From contig ML660211.1 in assembly GCA_007570785.1 (NCBI GenBank), positions 3,352,633-3,416,632 on the forward strand: 64,000 bases of DNA, in the 5' to 3' direction. Made by a program: the position numbers and the translations under genes. Of this stretch, positions 23,061 through 34,450 are shown piece after piece. The first letter of the stretch is position 1, and every line of letters starts with the position of its first letter. The notes beneath the pieces are model-generated. The model was not told the origin of the DNA. It did not search any database and saw only the letters and a program-made list of their open reading frames with translations. Source of the stretch: Antilocapra americana (taxonomy: Eukaryota > Chordata > Mammalia > Artiodactyla > Antilocapridae).

Positions 23061-24659
23061 CACTCTTACTGCAAATTAAAAAGCTTTAATCCCAATTATT
23101 AAATTGTTTGCCATTTTCTTGTTTTTCCTTATTTTTTCTGCGATCCAGTTGTCACAAAGGGATTTTAAAAATTAAACAGAATGATTTTACTTCTAGAAAT
23201 AAAAACCCTTCCATTGTTTTCCATTTATCTTATCATTAAACCAAATCTTTTCACTATTGCCTATAAGTTCCTATAGAGTTTCACTTTAAACACTGAAATG
23301 ACAAGATTGTAGAAGATGATGCTGGAAATGTAGGCATCCTATGAGGGGCCCTTGATGCCTTATTAAAGAATTTGAGCTTATATCTTATGGTTGAAAATTT
23401 AGTCATAAAATAATTTAACAGAACTGATGTCAGATTTGCCTTTTTGAATGACTGTGATGTTGATAAAGAGAATTACTAACATGAGAAAATATTAATATAC
23501 AAATTACCATGAAGCCTGATGGGGACAGTGGGGCCAACAAGTGGAAGCTTTTAGATACCCAGTGAGCTCAACCACTTTATTGTCCTAATATTGCTACTCA
23601 AAGTTATATGGTCTTCTTATTTGTATACCTAGAAAGTTAGAGTTCAAAATAACCCTAGTGCTAACTAGATGATACATTTATTTTATAAATGAGAAAACTA
23701 GATACTGAGGAGTTAGGAGACATTCCTGAAACTGTGCACGTATAGTAAAGACAGGTGCAATTTTGTAATTTTATATGTATATGTATAATTTTATATGTGT
23801 GTATAATTTTATTGCTTATTAGAGTATATAAGACTCGTTTATATCTTATAAAAGATTTTTTAACATCCTGAAATAACAGCTAAGCAGTTATTATTTTCCT
23901 CATTATTAGGAGAGGTAAGTAAAATCAAGAGTCTTGCCTAAGTGATTAAGCAAATAGCAGAAGAAAAAACTAGATTTAGGTTTCTAGATTATCATTCTTT
24001 TTCATCTTCTACAGTACTGTGTGACAAGTGCCACCAGTCCCCAAATATCATATCTGATTTCAGCCTCCTTCTCAACCTTAGAAGGAACCCTAAGCATCTC
24101 AAGAAAGACACCCTAATAATAGGAAGGAAAGAACTAGGCTCATTAACTCATGTTTTAACTGATGTGGAAGCATATTTTGCATTACAATTAAACTCAAATG
24201 TCACTACTTCATTTAACATTTTCTCTTCAGGCAGGAAATTTAAATGTCTATTAATGATATAATAAAAAAGAACAATTGCTTTTATGTTTAATAAGTACAA
24301 TCTATAATATTTTATTTATATAGTATTATGCTTTCCATTTTAAGCTATAAGATATAAAATAATTCTCATTTATATTAGTATTCCTCAGATAGTCTTTTAA
24401 GACAGAAGTCCTAGGGAGATTAAAATCAATCCTCAGATCTTGAATACCAAATAGGGTCAGTATAGCAGAGCTCACATCAGCTGCTTAAAGCTGGCTTGGC
24501 AGTAAAATCCCTGATTTAGCATTGCGGGTTTTTAGGAAAGTTTGTTTCTCTGCCTTCTAAGGAAAAAAAAAAATGTTCCTTGTTCATTTATTCAAGATTA
24601 TTTATTCAGCAGCAGTTAATCATAGTGAGTTAGAACAGAAATTCTCTCCAAACCTCTTC
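23061..24659. other. Unassigned DNA with two faint MIR traces
   Basis: Two diverged minus-strand MIR-like cores are visible near 23665-23760 (TTTTATAAATGAGAAAACTAG) and 23880-23990 (AGAGTCTTGCCTAAGTGATTAAG). The 106-codon plus frame at 23942-24262 overlaps the second and has no domain. Nothing else is recognised. Confidence 0.45.
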
Positions 24660-24816
24660 TGCACCTTTCTAGACACATAACACTGGATAAGTACTTAAGC
24701 TTTATGTGACTCAGTCTTCTCATCTCGAACCCTCCTCTTGGGGCAGTTGTATTACATGAACAAGCAGATTTTATAGGACATTTAACTTGAAAGTATGCAT
24801 TTGTAAAGCACCCAGG
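24660..24816 (+). repeat. MIR SINE fragment
   Basis: ACACTGGATAAGTACTTAAGC, then CTCAGTCTTCTCATCTCG and ATGCATTTGTAAAGCACCCAGG follow the MIR sense order. The overlapping minus-strand frame 24616-24993 is therefore repeat-derived. Confidence 0.65.
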
Positions 24817-25339
24817 AAATAAGTTAGCCAAATTATCTTTTGTATAAGAATTGAAGCAGACATAATAGAGGTGTGCCCCTTCCCTTTTTCCACAACCCAA
24901 GCCCTGTTTTTGTTTGTCAGGCGTTTTGCTACCTGTCCCTCCCTGAACCTTGAGGAAAAGACAAACTACAAGGCCTATAAAAACAGCTCTCAAAGGGACT
25001 GTTTCAGGACGGCACCAATAATCCTAGACATGCACAGGGCACAAAGCAATCTGGACATTTCCAGCACTTACAGGCAAGGGATACTGCAGCCTGCTTCAAA
25101 CCATAATGAAATGTATTCTCACTTTCTTGCCCAATAAAACTTCAAACATGCTTTGCCTTAGGAAACTACCTGGTCTTTTCCTGCTTTTTGATGTATATCA
25201 GGTCAATTACCCAATAAGCTCCATTTGAGTAACAGAAGAAATCTTTCTTCTTCACACCTTCCATGAGAAAGTATACTAAAAGTAGGCATTTGAATTATTT
25301 TCTTCACTCTTATACCCTCAGTTCCTGGACCACTGGTTA
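24817..25339. other. Unassigned spacer
   Basis: About 520 bp with no recognised feature. An AATAAA is present at 25132-25137 but no transcript can be inferred from it. Confidence 0.45.
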
Positions 25340-26110
25340 GCGTACAGAAGATGCTCACTTTGTGTTCATTGAATGAAGGGACAAGTATCTACATTGTGTC
25401 AGGAACTTAGGTAGTTGGTGGTGATATAATAATGAACAGGGCTAATAAAACCTTTCCCTCAAGGATTTTACCTCTAGTCAGGTAGACAAACAAATAAACA
25501 ACCAATTTCTGGGCCTAATATAAGGGTTTCAGTTGAGATTATCTACCATTAGGCATGTATGTGTGTGTGTGTGTATGTAAGTGAGAGAGAGAGAGGGAGT
25601 GAAGGAGGGAGATTATAAAGTATACTCACTGCCTAAAGATGCTATCCACTGCCCATGTCACATGCCTGCAAGAGTGTGAATATGTAGGAGACATCATTAT
25701 AAAATCTCACAAACATATCATATGAGCTTGTATGGAGTTCTGGAAGCCATCACACCCTAGAAGGGATACAAATAAAAAATATACACAGGAAAACCATACA
25801 GGAACCATTAACAAACTCTTTGAGTGTGAAGCATAAGTAGTAATCAAAGACTGAACAGATGAACGAAGAGAAAGCTATTCCAAGCAGAGGCAGTAATAAC
25901 ATGGCAAATAAAGTTTATCACCTGTTTCCCACCACTTAGCTGGATTGTCTTGCAAAAGCAGAGAGATTGGAAGATCATGTTCAGTTGATAGAAAATAGAC
26001 CATGTATAATGAGGGAGAGAGATGAGGTGAGAGGTAAGAAGCTTCTAGAACTTAATGCATTATATTCCATGTTAAGTAGTTCAGACTTCAAGTTCATTGC
26101 AAAACACACA
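25340..26110 (+). repeat. L2-like LINE 3' region, degenerate
   Basis: Scattered agreement in order with the L2 3' end: GATATAATAATGAACAGGGC, TCAGGTAGACAAACAAATAAAC, GAAAGCTATTCCAAGCAGAGG, and TCCATGTTAAGTAGTTCAGAC. A (GT)n then (GA)n run at 25556-25604 interrupts it. Assignment is tentative. Confidence 0.5.
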
Positions 26111-26596
26111 TCAAAATCAAAACAAAACAAAAATCCAAAACAAAAAAAGCACAAAAACCTGAATATTCAAAGGTGCAACATTGTTGGATTTTTTACTTTT
26201 GAAAACTAATCAGAGCTGCAGTGCAGAAAATGGATTTTAAGTGGAAAAACCTGAGGCAAAGAGAACAATTAGGAAGTTTGTGAAAAATTCATGATGCTGA
26301 AATAGAGTAGAAATTTAAATGAAAGAGAGGGAATGGGTAGATTCAAGAGTTATTTAGGAGATACAATTGACAAAAAGCTTTCAAAACATTTTGACCACTA
26401 GCTAAAATAGAAAACATATTTAGTATCACTTGTCATTATACCCTCACACTCTCACATATACCCACATTATACTCTCTCACACACACACACACTCAAACAC
26501 CCACACACATATATCTGAAAAGTGTTGGTTTCAGACAATACTATGCACTACTGGTTCTGATATTTTCTGTTTTACTTTTTATTAAAAACATTATTT
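26111..26596. other. Unassigned DNA with A-rich and (CA)n tracts
   Basis: A-rich CAAAACAAAAA-type sequence at 26112-26155 and an imperfect (CA)n at 26478-26510. No gene. Confidence 0.5.
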
Positions 26597-26678
26597 TATG
26601 TTGATGTATGGCAGAAACCAATGCAATATTGGAAAATAACTATCCTTCAATGAAAATAAATAAAAAAGAGACACATTA
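26597..26678 (+). mobile_element. L1 3' terminus
   Basis: ATGTTGATGTATGGCAGAAACC, then CAATATTGGAAAATAACTATCC and an AATAAATAAAAAA tail. This is the tail type also found at the end of the long L1 at 42.4 kb, and differs from the subfamily at 17.2, 40.2 and 47.3 kb. Confidence 0.8.
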
Positions 26679-27264
26679 TTTTATTGATTCACAAGATCAA
26701 TCTTTTTTAATGTTAAATTAGGGCATGGTTTGTGTTGGCCAGGGGAGAATTGGTTTTAAAAGGCTGCAAACAGTGGAGTACAGAGGGCTTTAGGGATGCT
26801 TCTATTTTTGTTCATGTAAACTGAAACAGTAGCACTAAAGAGAGGGGTTTTCAAATGATAAAACAGGGGAGGACATGCTGTGAAAGGCCACTAGAGATGA
26901 CTTGAAAACAAGAGGAGTGTCCCTAGTAGCATCCTATGAAGTTTAAGGCCAGAGCCCTTAGTTGTTCCCATGAAGTTCTATTCAACCTCTTTTCTTTCTT
27001 ACAAACTAATTCTAGACACTTAGTCCTTTGTAGTTATCCTTCAGCTCATGTAGCTCAGAGAAGGTCACTAAGCAGAGATGTCAAAATTATTGATTGGCTC
27101 ATTTGTCATCCTACTTGTCAACTACCTATAGGTATTTGTGTATGATATATCCAATATAATCACATGCATCAATTATATAAATGCAAATTTGTGCATATAT
27201 CCACATATCATATGTGCATATATCTATATCAGTATCTTATATTTATTAACTGATTTTATTGTTA
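26679..27264. other. Unassigned spacer
   Basis: No recognised feature. AT-rich with TATATCC-type repeats near 27180-27240. Confidence 0.45.
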
Positions 27265-27684
27265 GCATAAGATTTTTTAAACAAAGATTTTAGGTTTTTA
27301 GGGTAGTTTTAGGTTCATAGCAAACTTGAGAGGAGGTTGCAGAGATTTCCCATATACCCCCTTACCCCCACACATGCATAGTCTCCCCCATTATCAACAC
27401 CCCCAACAGTTGCTACATTTGCTATAGTAGATGAACCTACAGTTGCACATCATAAATTACCCAGCGTCCTTAGTTTACATTATGATTCAGTCTTGGTATA
27501 GTGCATTTGATGGGTTTGAACAAAAGTATAATGACATGTATCCACCATTACAGTATCATACAGAATGTTTCCACTGCCCTAAAAAATCCTCTGTGCTCCA
27601 CCTGTGTATCCACTCTTCTACCATACCTTGCATCTTCTGGCAACTACTGATCTTTTTATTGTGTCCATAATTTCGCTTTTTTTT
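27265..27684 (-). mobile_element. Old L1 (L1MA/MB-like) 3' UTR, part 1
   Basis: The antisense L1 3' UTR is clear: TAGTTTTAGGTTCATAGCAAAC, CAGAGATTTCCCATATACCCC, ACAGTTGCTACATTTGC, ACATGTATCCACCATTACAG, CTGGCAACTACTGATC. It breaks off at TTTCGCTTTTTTTT where a BovB begins, and resumes with CCTTTTCTAGAATG at 28148. Confidence 0.88.
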
Positions 27685-28147
27685 CGGTTCAGTTCAGTTG
27701 CTCTGTCATGTCCGACTCTTTGCGACCCCATGGACTGCAACACACTAGGTTTCCCTGTCCTTCACCAATGGTTGGAGCTTGCTCAAACTCATGTCCATTG
27801 AGTCAGCATTGCCATCCAACCATCTCATTCTCTGTTGTCCCCTTCTCTTCCTGCCTTCAGTCTTTCCCAGCATCAGGGTCTTTTCCAGTGAGTCAGCTCT
27901 TTGCATCAGGTGGCCAAAGTATTGGAGCTTCAGCTTCAGCATCAATCCTTCCAGTGAATATTCAGGACTGATTTCCTTCAGGATTGACTGGTTTGATCTC
28001 CAGTCCAAGGGACTCTCAAGAGTCTTCTCCAACACCACATTTCAAAAGCATCAGTTCTTCAGCATTCAGCTTTCTTTATCATCCAACTCTCACATCCATA
28101 CATGACTACTGGAAAAAACATAGCTTTGACTAGACAGACATTTGTTG
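27685..28147 (-). mobile_element. BovB 3' fragment inserted in L1
   Basis: From the reversed tail (CGGTTCAGTTCAGTTGC) to AGACAGACATTTGTTG, about 460 bp. The minus frame 28038-27745 encodes the BovB C-terminal region. Removing it restores the L1 text across the junction, proving the order of events. Confidence 0.93.
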
Positions 28148-30099
28148 CCTTTTCTAGAATGTCATATAGTTGGAATCATACAATAAATTGTCTTTTCAAA
28201 TATGACTTCCTTCACTTAGAGTTCCTTCATGTATTTTCATTTCTGTATGACTCATTTTTTCCTCTTCCTTCCTTCCTCCCTCAATCGCTTCATAGTATTC
28301 CAGTGCCTGAATTTATCACAGTTTACTTTTCTATTCACCTACTGAAGGACCTTGTGGTTGTTTCTAAGTTTTGGAAATTATGAAGAAATCTGCTATAAAC
28401 ATCTGCATGCAGGAGTTTGTGTGAACGTACATTTTAACTCCTTTGGGTCACTGCAAAGGAAATGTGATATGTAGGGTATATAGCAAGAGTATGTATAATT
28501 TTGTAAGAAACCTCAAAACTGTCTTCCAAAGTGGCTGTACCATTTTGCATTCCCACCTTGCTTTGCACCCTCACCAGCATTTTGTGGTGTCAGTGTTTTT
28601 GATTTTTAGCCGTTCTAAAAGGTGTAGAGTGGTATCTTGTTGTTGTTGTTTTAATTTCCATTTCCCTGATGACATACAATGTAGAGCATCTTTTCATATT
28701 TTTATTTGCAATCTGTGTGTCTTTTTTTAAGGTGTCCAAGTCTTCAGCCAATTTTTAAGTGTATTTTTTTATCTCCTTATTTTCAAGTTTTAAGACTTCT
28801 TTATAAATATTGGAGAATGATCCTGTATCAAATATATTTCTTGTAAATATTTCTCCCAATCTATGGACTTATCTTCTCATTCTCTTGAAATTGTCTTTTG
28901 CAAAGCAGACATTCTTAATTTTACTGAAGTTCAACTAATTAATTGCATCTGTCATGAATCCTGGCTACAATGTTGTATCTAAAATTTTATCACAAAAATC
29001 TATGGTCATCTAGGTTTTCTCCTTTGTTATCATCTAAGAGTTTTAGAGTTTTATGTTTCACATTTAAGTCAGTGATTCACTGTGAATCTTTGTGAAGCCT
29101 GTAAGTCTATGTCTAAGTTCATATGTGTGTGTGTATATTCATATGCATTATCACCATTTTCAACAAATAGTGATAGAAAAACTGTCTTTGCTCCATAAAG
29201 GCTTTGCCCTGCCTTTATTCATTTATCAAAGAAAAGTTGACTGTATACATGGATGTCCATTTCTGGGTTCTCTATTCTGTTCCTTTGATCAATATGTCTA
29301 ACTTGTGGCCAATATCACTCTCTTGATTACTATAGCTCTATGATAAGTCTGAAAGTTGGATAGTGTTAGTCCTCCAACTTTGTTTTATTTTTCAATATTT
29401 TGCTGATTATTTTGGCTATTTTGCTTTTCCACATAAGCTTCAGAATCATTTTGTTGCTATCCACAAAATAACTTGCTTGGAGTTTAAGATTGCATTGAAT
29501 GTATGGATCAAGGTAGAAAGAAGTGACATCCTGAAAATACTGAATCCTGATGTCCATGAGAAGGAAATCTCTCTCCATTCGTGGTGGGGGTGGACTCATT
29601 TTTATTTAATTCATTAGTTTTATAACTTTTCTCATGTAAAACATATATATTTAGTCAGATTTATACCTGAATGTTTTATTTTTGTGGATGCACATGTAAA
29701 TGGCATTGTGTCTTTAATTTCAAATTCCTCTTGTTCACTGATGGTATATAGATAAGCAATTGACTTTTGTATACTAACCTTGAATTTTGCATCCTTGCTG
29801 TAATTGCTTTTCAGATATAACAGACTTTTTTTTTTTAACCAGACTCTTTTAGACTTTCTGCATAGACAGTCATGTCATCTGAGATTCTTACCTCCTTTCT
29901 TACATCCTTGTCTTATCTTATTGCATGAGCTAAAATTCCCAGGATACTGTTGGAAAGAAATGGTGAGAGACGTCACCCTTGCTTTATACCTGTTCTTGGT
30001 GGGAATGTTTCAAGTTTCTCACCATTAACTATGATGTTAGCTGCAGGGTTTTGTAGATATCCTTTATCAGGTTGAAGAAGTTCCCTCTATTCCTAGTTT
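28148..30099 (-). mobile_element. Old L1 (L1MA/MB-like) 3' UTR and ORF2, part 2
   Basis: It continues antisense through the 3' UTR and the 3' half of ORF2 (AGTTGGAATCATACAATAAA, AGTGGCTGTACCATTTTGC, CAAAGAAAAGTTGACTGTAT, AAATAACTTGCTTGGAG, CTCACCATTAACTATGATG). Frames are short and stop-ridden. It ends at CCTAGTTT where a second BovB enters. Confidence 0.92.
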
Positions 30100-30653
30100 C
30101 AGTTCAGTTCAGTCGCTCAGTCGTATCCAACTCTTTGTGACCCCAGGAATCGCAACATGCCAGGCCTCCCTGTCCATCACCAACTCCCGGAGTCTACCCA
30201 GACTCATGTCCATCAAGTTGGTGATGCCATCCAGCCATCTTATCCACTGTCGTCCTCTTCTCCTCCTGCCCCCAATCCTTTCCAGCATCAGGGTCTTTTC
30301 CAATGAGTCACGGCTAAAGTATTGGAGTTTCAGCTTCAACATCAGTCCTTCCAATGAACACCCAGGACTGTTCTCCTTTAGGATGGACTGGTTGGATCTC
30401 CTTGCAGTCCAAGGGGCTCTCAACAACACTACAGTTCAAAAGCATCAGTTCTTTGATGCTAAGCTTTCTTCACCATCCAGCTCTCACATCCATACATGAC
30501 CACTGGAAAAACCTTAGCCTTGACTAGACAGACCTTTGTTGACAAAGTAATGTCTCCACTTTTTAATATGCTGTCTAGATTGGTCATTACTTTCCTTGCA
30601 AGGAGTAAGCGTCTTTTGATTTCATGGCTGCAATCACCATCTGCAGTGATTTT
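30100..30653 (-). mobile_element. BovB 3' fragment inserted in the same L1
   Basis: It starts with CAGTTCAGTTCAGTCGC and ends at CATCTGCAGTGATTTT. Frames 30429-30109 and 30725-30459 on the minus strand carry BovB C-terminal peptides. The L1 resumes at once with TACATGAGAGTTG. Confidence 0.93.
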
Positions 30654-30760
30654 TACATGAGAGTTGTTTTTTTTTTTTATCATGAATGTGTGTAGAATTC
30701 TGCACTTATTACATTTATTGATCATGTGATTTTTTTCAGCTGTTATGCCTATTTTATCTT
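30654..30760 (-). mobile_element. Old L1 ORF2, part 3
   Basis: TTATCATGAATGTGTGTAG and GATCATGTGATTTTTTTC continue the antisense ORF2 text past the second BovB. Recognisable L1 ends near 30760. Confidence 0.75.
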
Positions 30761-30807
30761 AAAAATACTGATTATTATCCACAAAATTAATTGTGTGACC
30801 CAATATG

Positions 30808-31086
30808 CTGCTGCTGCTAAGTCGCTTCAGTCGTGTCCGACTCTGTGCAACCCCATAGACGACAGCCCACCAGGCTCCTCTGTCCCTGGGATTCTCCAGG
30901 CAAGAACACTGGAGCGGGTTGCCATTTCCTTCTCCAATGCATGAAAGCGGAAAGTGAAAAGTGAAAGTGAAGTCACTCAGTTGTGTCCGACTCCTAGCGA
31001 CCCCATGGACTGCAGCCTACCAGGCTCCTCTGTCCATGGGATTTTCCAGGCAAGATTACTTGAGTGGGGTACCATTGCCTTCTCCC
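30808..31086 (-). mobile_element. Bov-A2 SINE (dimer) with TSD
   Basis: Two reversed A units separated by an A/G-rich linker (GAAAGCGGAAAGTGAAAAG). Flanking GACCCAATATG (30797-30807) and GACCCAATGTG (31087-31097) are a TSD, 10 of 11 identical. Confidence 0.95.
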
Positions 31087-31097
31087 GACCCAATGTG

Positions 31098-31384
31098 CGG
31101 TCATATTTTAAAAAATAATCATCAACTTATGTGATTTCATGGTTGACTGTATATAATGATTTGATAAGCAGAAATACAGAGACAGAGAAAAATTTCTCGA
31201 GATATCTCTATAGATGATGGAAAAAAAATTTTTTCTTTTCAAAAGAAGAGATTTAGAGTTGTGTGTTTATCTTTTGTTGTTTGTGAGATTTTCATTGGAG
31301 GTATCTAGGACATGGTTATCTATTGTTCTGGAATTTGCAGGAAATCTTTTGGACTATATAAGGTTTTGTAGTTTCTTAGTAGCC
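31098..31384. other. Unassigned spacer
   Basis: No recognised feature; AT-rich. Confidence 0.45.
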
Positions 31385-31610
31385 TATGAATCAAGACTAT
31401 CTGAGTTCAAATTCTGACTAGAGCACGTAACAGCTGTCAAGCAATGGGTAAATTAATTTTATCTTTCTAAGCCTTTTTTTTCTTCATATGTACAGTGGAG
31501 TAAATATCAAAATGGGTGATTTTCAGAATTAGATTGAAATGATGCCTGCTGGGTGTTTAAGACATAATTGGTACATGTAAATGCTCTATATTATTATTAT
31601 TATTCATTCT
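31385..31610 (+). repeat. MIR SINE
   Basis: TCTGAGTTCAAATTCTGAC, CACGTAACAGCTGTCAAGC, ATTTTATCTTTCTAAGCC, TCTTCATATGTACAGTGGAG, TACATGTAAATGCTCTATAT and an ATT repeat follow MIR sense order almost end to end. Confidence 0.75.
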
Positions 31611-32259
31611 TCTATTTCTAAGAGTCACTGTTTGCAGTGTAGATTAGCAGTAAGGAGATTACTTCTTTTCCTGTGAAGGATAATAGAGTGCCATGCATGT
31701 TTTCAAAATACCCCTGCTTAGGTAACCTGATCACAATTGATTGTCAATGCCTGACTGCAGCGTTGTGAAGGAGTGAATCTCAATCACTAAGGGATTTTTC
31801 CACTTTACCTTTGTGTACCTGACAAAGAAACTTGAAGTGAAACCAAATAGTGGTACTTCAGGGCTATCGATAATGCAACTAATAATTCATGGTAGCTTAA
31901 ATAAAAGAGTTGCTGTTTTTCACACAAGTTTACAGATAGGAGTTGGTTTAGTTGTTAAGCAATGCAAGCTTGTACACAGTCTTGGCCTTTCTGTTCTGCC
32001 ATCCTTAGCGTGTTGGCTTTAGTCATTATATTGTTGCTTGATGGCTGCTCTAGTTTCAAATGTGTTATCCGCTTTCAAATAAGTCAGAGGGATGAATGGA
32101 AAGGATCACATAACAGCTTTCATTCTGTTCTTATCAGGAAAGCAAGCATTTTCCTAGAACACCATCCAGACAGCTTATATCTGACTTGGTCCAAATTGGA
32201 CACATTTCACTATATAGAAATCTAGAAAACAGGAAAGCTGTTATAATGACTAGCTTTAA
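31611..32259. other. Unassigned intergenic DNA
   Basis: Two overlapping frames of 69 and 87 codons (31813-32225) have no domain or start context worth calling. No repeat recognised. Confidence 0.45.
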
Positions 32260-32345
32260 CAGTGGTTCCAACTTTGGCAAGGCATTAGAATCATCAAGAG
32301 AGCTTTAAAATGCTGATTCCAGGGTTCAGTTAATTAAGTCTTCAG
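32260..32345 (+). repeat. MER5-like DNA transposon fragment (hAT-Charlie)
   Basis: CAGTGGTTCCAACTTTGGCAAGG, then AGAATCATCAAGAGAGC and AAATGCTGATTCCAGGG follow the 5' half of the non-autonomous MER5 elements. Only the left end is recognisable. Confidence 0.6.
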
Positions 32346-33480
32346 CTAGGTTTATTGCTGCCTTAAACAGAGTAAGGGTCTTATTTCAGTGTCGCTTTTT
32401 TTGTGATGATGACTCTTGGAATTCTGTGGCAAAGAAATTGCATAATAACTTAGAAATCCCTACTGTTAGTAAGAGGTAAAGGGAAAGGAATACTATTTGA
32501 GCAATTAAATGTGTTTGCTTTCAGTGGCTAATACAAACCCTGGCACATAGAGCCTGTTTAATTGGATGGCTGGACGAGATCCCAGAAATGACAGGGACCA
32601 ATTCCTATGTTAGTTGCTTAATGAATCTGGCTGAGAAATATATGATCTTAAGACCGATTTTTTTTTATAAGGGTATACCCCTTTACCACATGTTTTTTAA
32701 TAGATTTTTAATAAATATTTTTATCACTTGAGAAATTTTAGATTCCTTACATTATGTTTTAAAATCAACCCAGGGGTTGTGTTCACCAACAATGGAAAGG
32801 TGAGTGGAAATGTGACAACTTATCCATGGCCAGTGAAGATTGGCCAGTCAGTTACATGAGGCAAAAAAGCAGGTTTGGGCAAGTCCCTATGCCAAATCAA
32901 CTTGTAGAGGGTGGACAGAGGGAAAGAAAGCTGAGAAGTGGCCAGAGATCACAAAACAGCAACATCGCTAAAGGAATGCAATGCCAACAGTTACCTTGCT
33001 ACTGACAGCTTACAACTGTAAGAACATTGGGTTTATCTATCAACCAGAATATCAGTGGGTGATTTATGCTACAGCAGTTATAGTGAAGTGCTTCTGGATA
33101 GAGTTAGAGAGTGACTAGGTGAATGAGAATTAACTGAGGAAATGAAAAATGTAGGGTTCAGAATTCTTTCGAGATTGTTATTGAATACATATGAAGGTGA
33201 AAGTAGTGATAAAGAATGATAGTGAGGTGGCTGGAGGAAAATGTGAGTTGGGAGAATTTTTATTCTTGAAGATGTAAGATTATTTACATGGTGATAAGAA
33301 TGTGCAAAAAGAGAGGACCAAGGTATACAGATAGGAAAGGGAATAATACATAAAAGGTAAGGCTCCTGAGGAGAGGAAGTCATGAGAATGTTATCTTTAC
33401 AAAGGTCTGCTTTCAAGGGTGGCCTGTGGTTGGCATCCAAGAGTGTGGATTTCAGATTTTTCATATGATTTGCACAGAGG
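32346..33480. other. Unassigned intergenic DNA
   Basis: No gene. CCCTGGCACATAGAGCC near 32538 could be a MIR 3' scrap. The 128-codon minus frame at 33078-33464 is rich in Ser, Leu and His and shows no domain. Confidence 0.45.
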
Positions 33481-33890
33481 GGCTTACTGTGACTAAACTC
33501 TCAGTGCGAATAAAAAGTATGTTTTGTGCTGAACATCTGCTTTCTTCCTGGGAATCTGGGATTTTGGTGTGTGCTAGGCAGAATGCACCTGCCTGAGTGA
33601 CGGCCTCCAGTAAACCCATTGGTGCTGAGACCCCGTTAGATCACACAGCACACATGTCCCCACTGCTGTTAAAGGGATTCGGTGCACTGTGTAACTCCTC
33701 TGAGAGGACTCTTGGCACTGGTGTCTGGTTTCCCAGGACCTCACCTCGTTTGCTTTTTCCCTTTGCTAGTTTTATTCTGTATGCTTTCCTCTGCTGAGTC
33801 TTGTGAGCCCGTCTCATGAACTGGTGAAACTTGGGGTGGTCTAAGGGAGCCCTGATACACCATGAGATGGGAGGCACAGGTTGTGGTAGA
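33481..33890 (+). repeat. Possible old LTR, family unknown
   Basis: GACCCCGTTAGATCACACAGC, TGGTTTCCCAGGACCTCACC, TTTTTCCCTTTGCTAG and GAGTCTTGTGAGCCC have the look of an old mammalian LTR, including C-rich text then a terminal block (GGTGGTCTAAGGGAGCCCTGA). The two small frames here are shadows. I cannot name the family. Confidence 0.35.
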
Positions 33891-34431
33891 AGGTGAAGAT
33901 GCCGGTTACACTGGGAGTGGTGAACAGGGAGAGGGTCAGGAGGACGAATTTTATTAAAGAAAGCTAAGGGTGTTTGTTTTGGCTAGCTACCTGATGAAAG
34001 GGAATGAGGAAACTTTCGAATGAGATATTTGAAAAAAGAAAGTAGGCTAAAACAATCTGTTTAGATTGAGAGGTCTAATTAGAAAAATCTAAATAGATTG
34101 CCAATGAGTACTTGCAGCCTGGCTTCATGTGATACTGTGAATTTTTAAGAAAGTAGTTCTGTGTGTGCGTGCGTGTGCACACACATGCACTAATCCAGCA
34201 GCTCTGAGAATCCATGGCAGCTCAGAGGAGTCGTGGTTGAACTGTGTCAAGGTCGGGGCTTTACTAAGTATTTGCCATGTCATGATGGTCAGGAGATTTA
34301 TAAGAAAACAATTTATGGGCATTTCTAGAAATGAAAATGGATCAAAGAACCTTCTTACAGTTTTGCAGGGACACATAGAAAAAGTGACTGATGTTCCTAT
34401 GAGGAAGACTAGAGTAAATTACAGAAAAACT
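33891..34431. other. Unassigned spacer with a GTGC-rich stretch
   Basis: An alternating purine-pyrimidine run GTGTGTGCGTGCGTGTGCAC at 34160-34179, followed by ACACATGCAC, is nearly self-complementary and Z-DNA-prone. Otherwise no feature up to the L1 target site. Confidence 0.5.
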
Positions 34432-34450
34432 ACAAGTAAGAAAGGCTGTG

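Noticed and set aside
24616..24993. A 125-codon minus frame starting with a signal-peptide-like stretch (MRAVFIGLVVCLFLKVQG)
   Set aside because: Much of it overlaps a plus-strand MIR SINE (24660-24816). It has no domain and no splice or promoter evidence.
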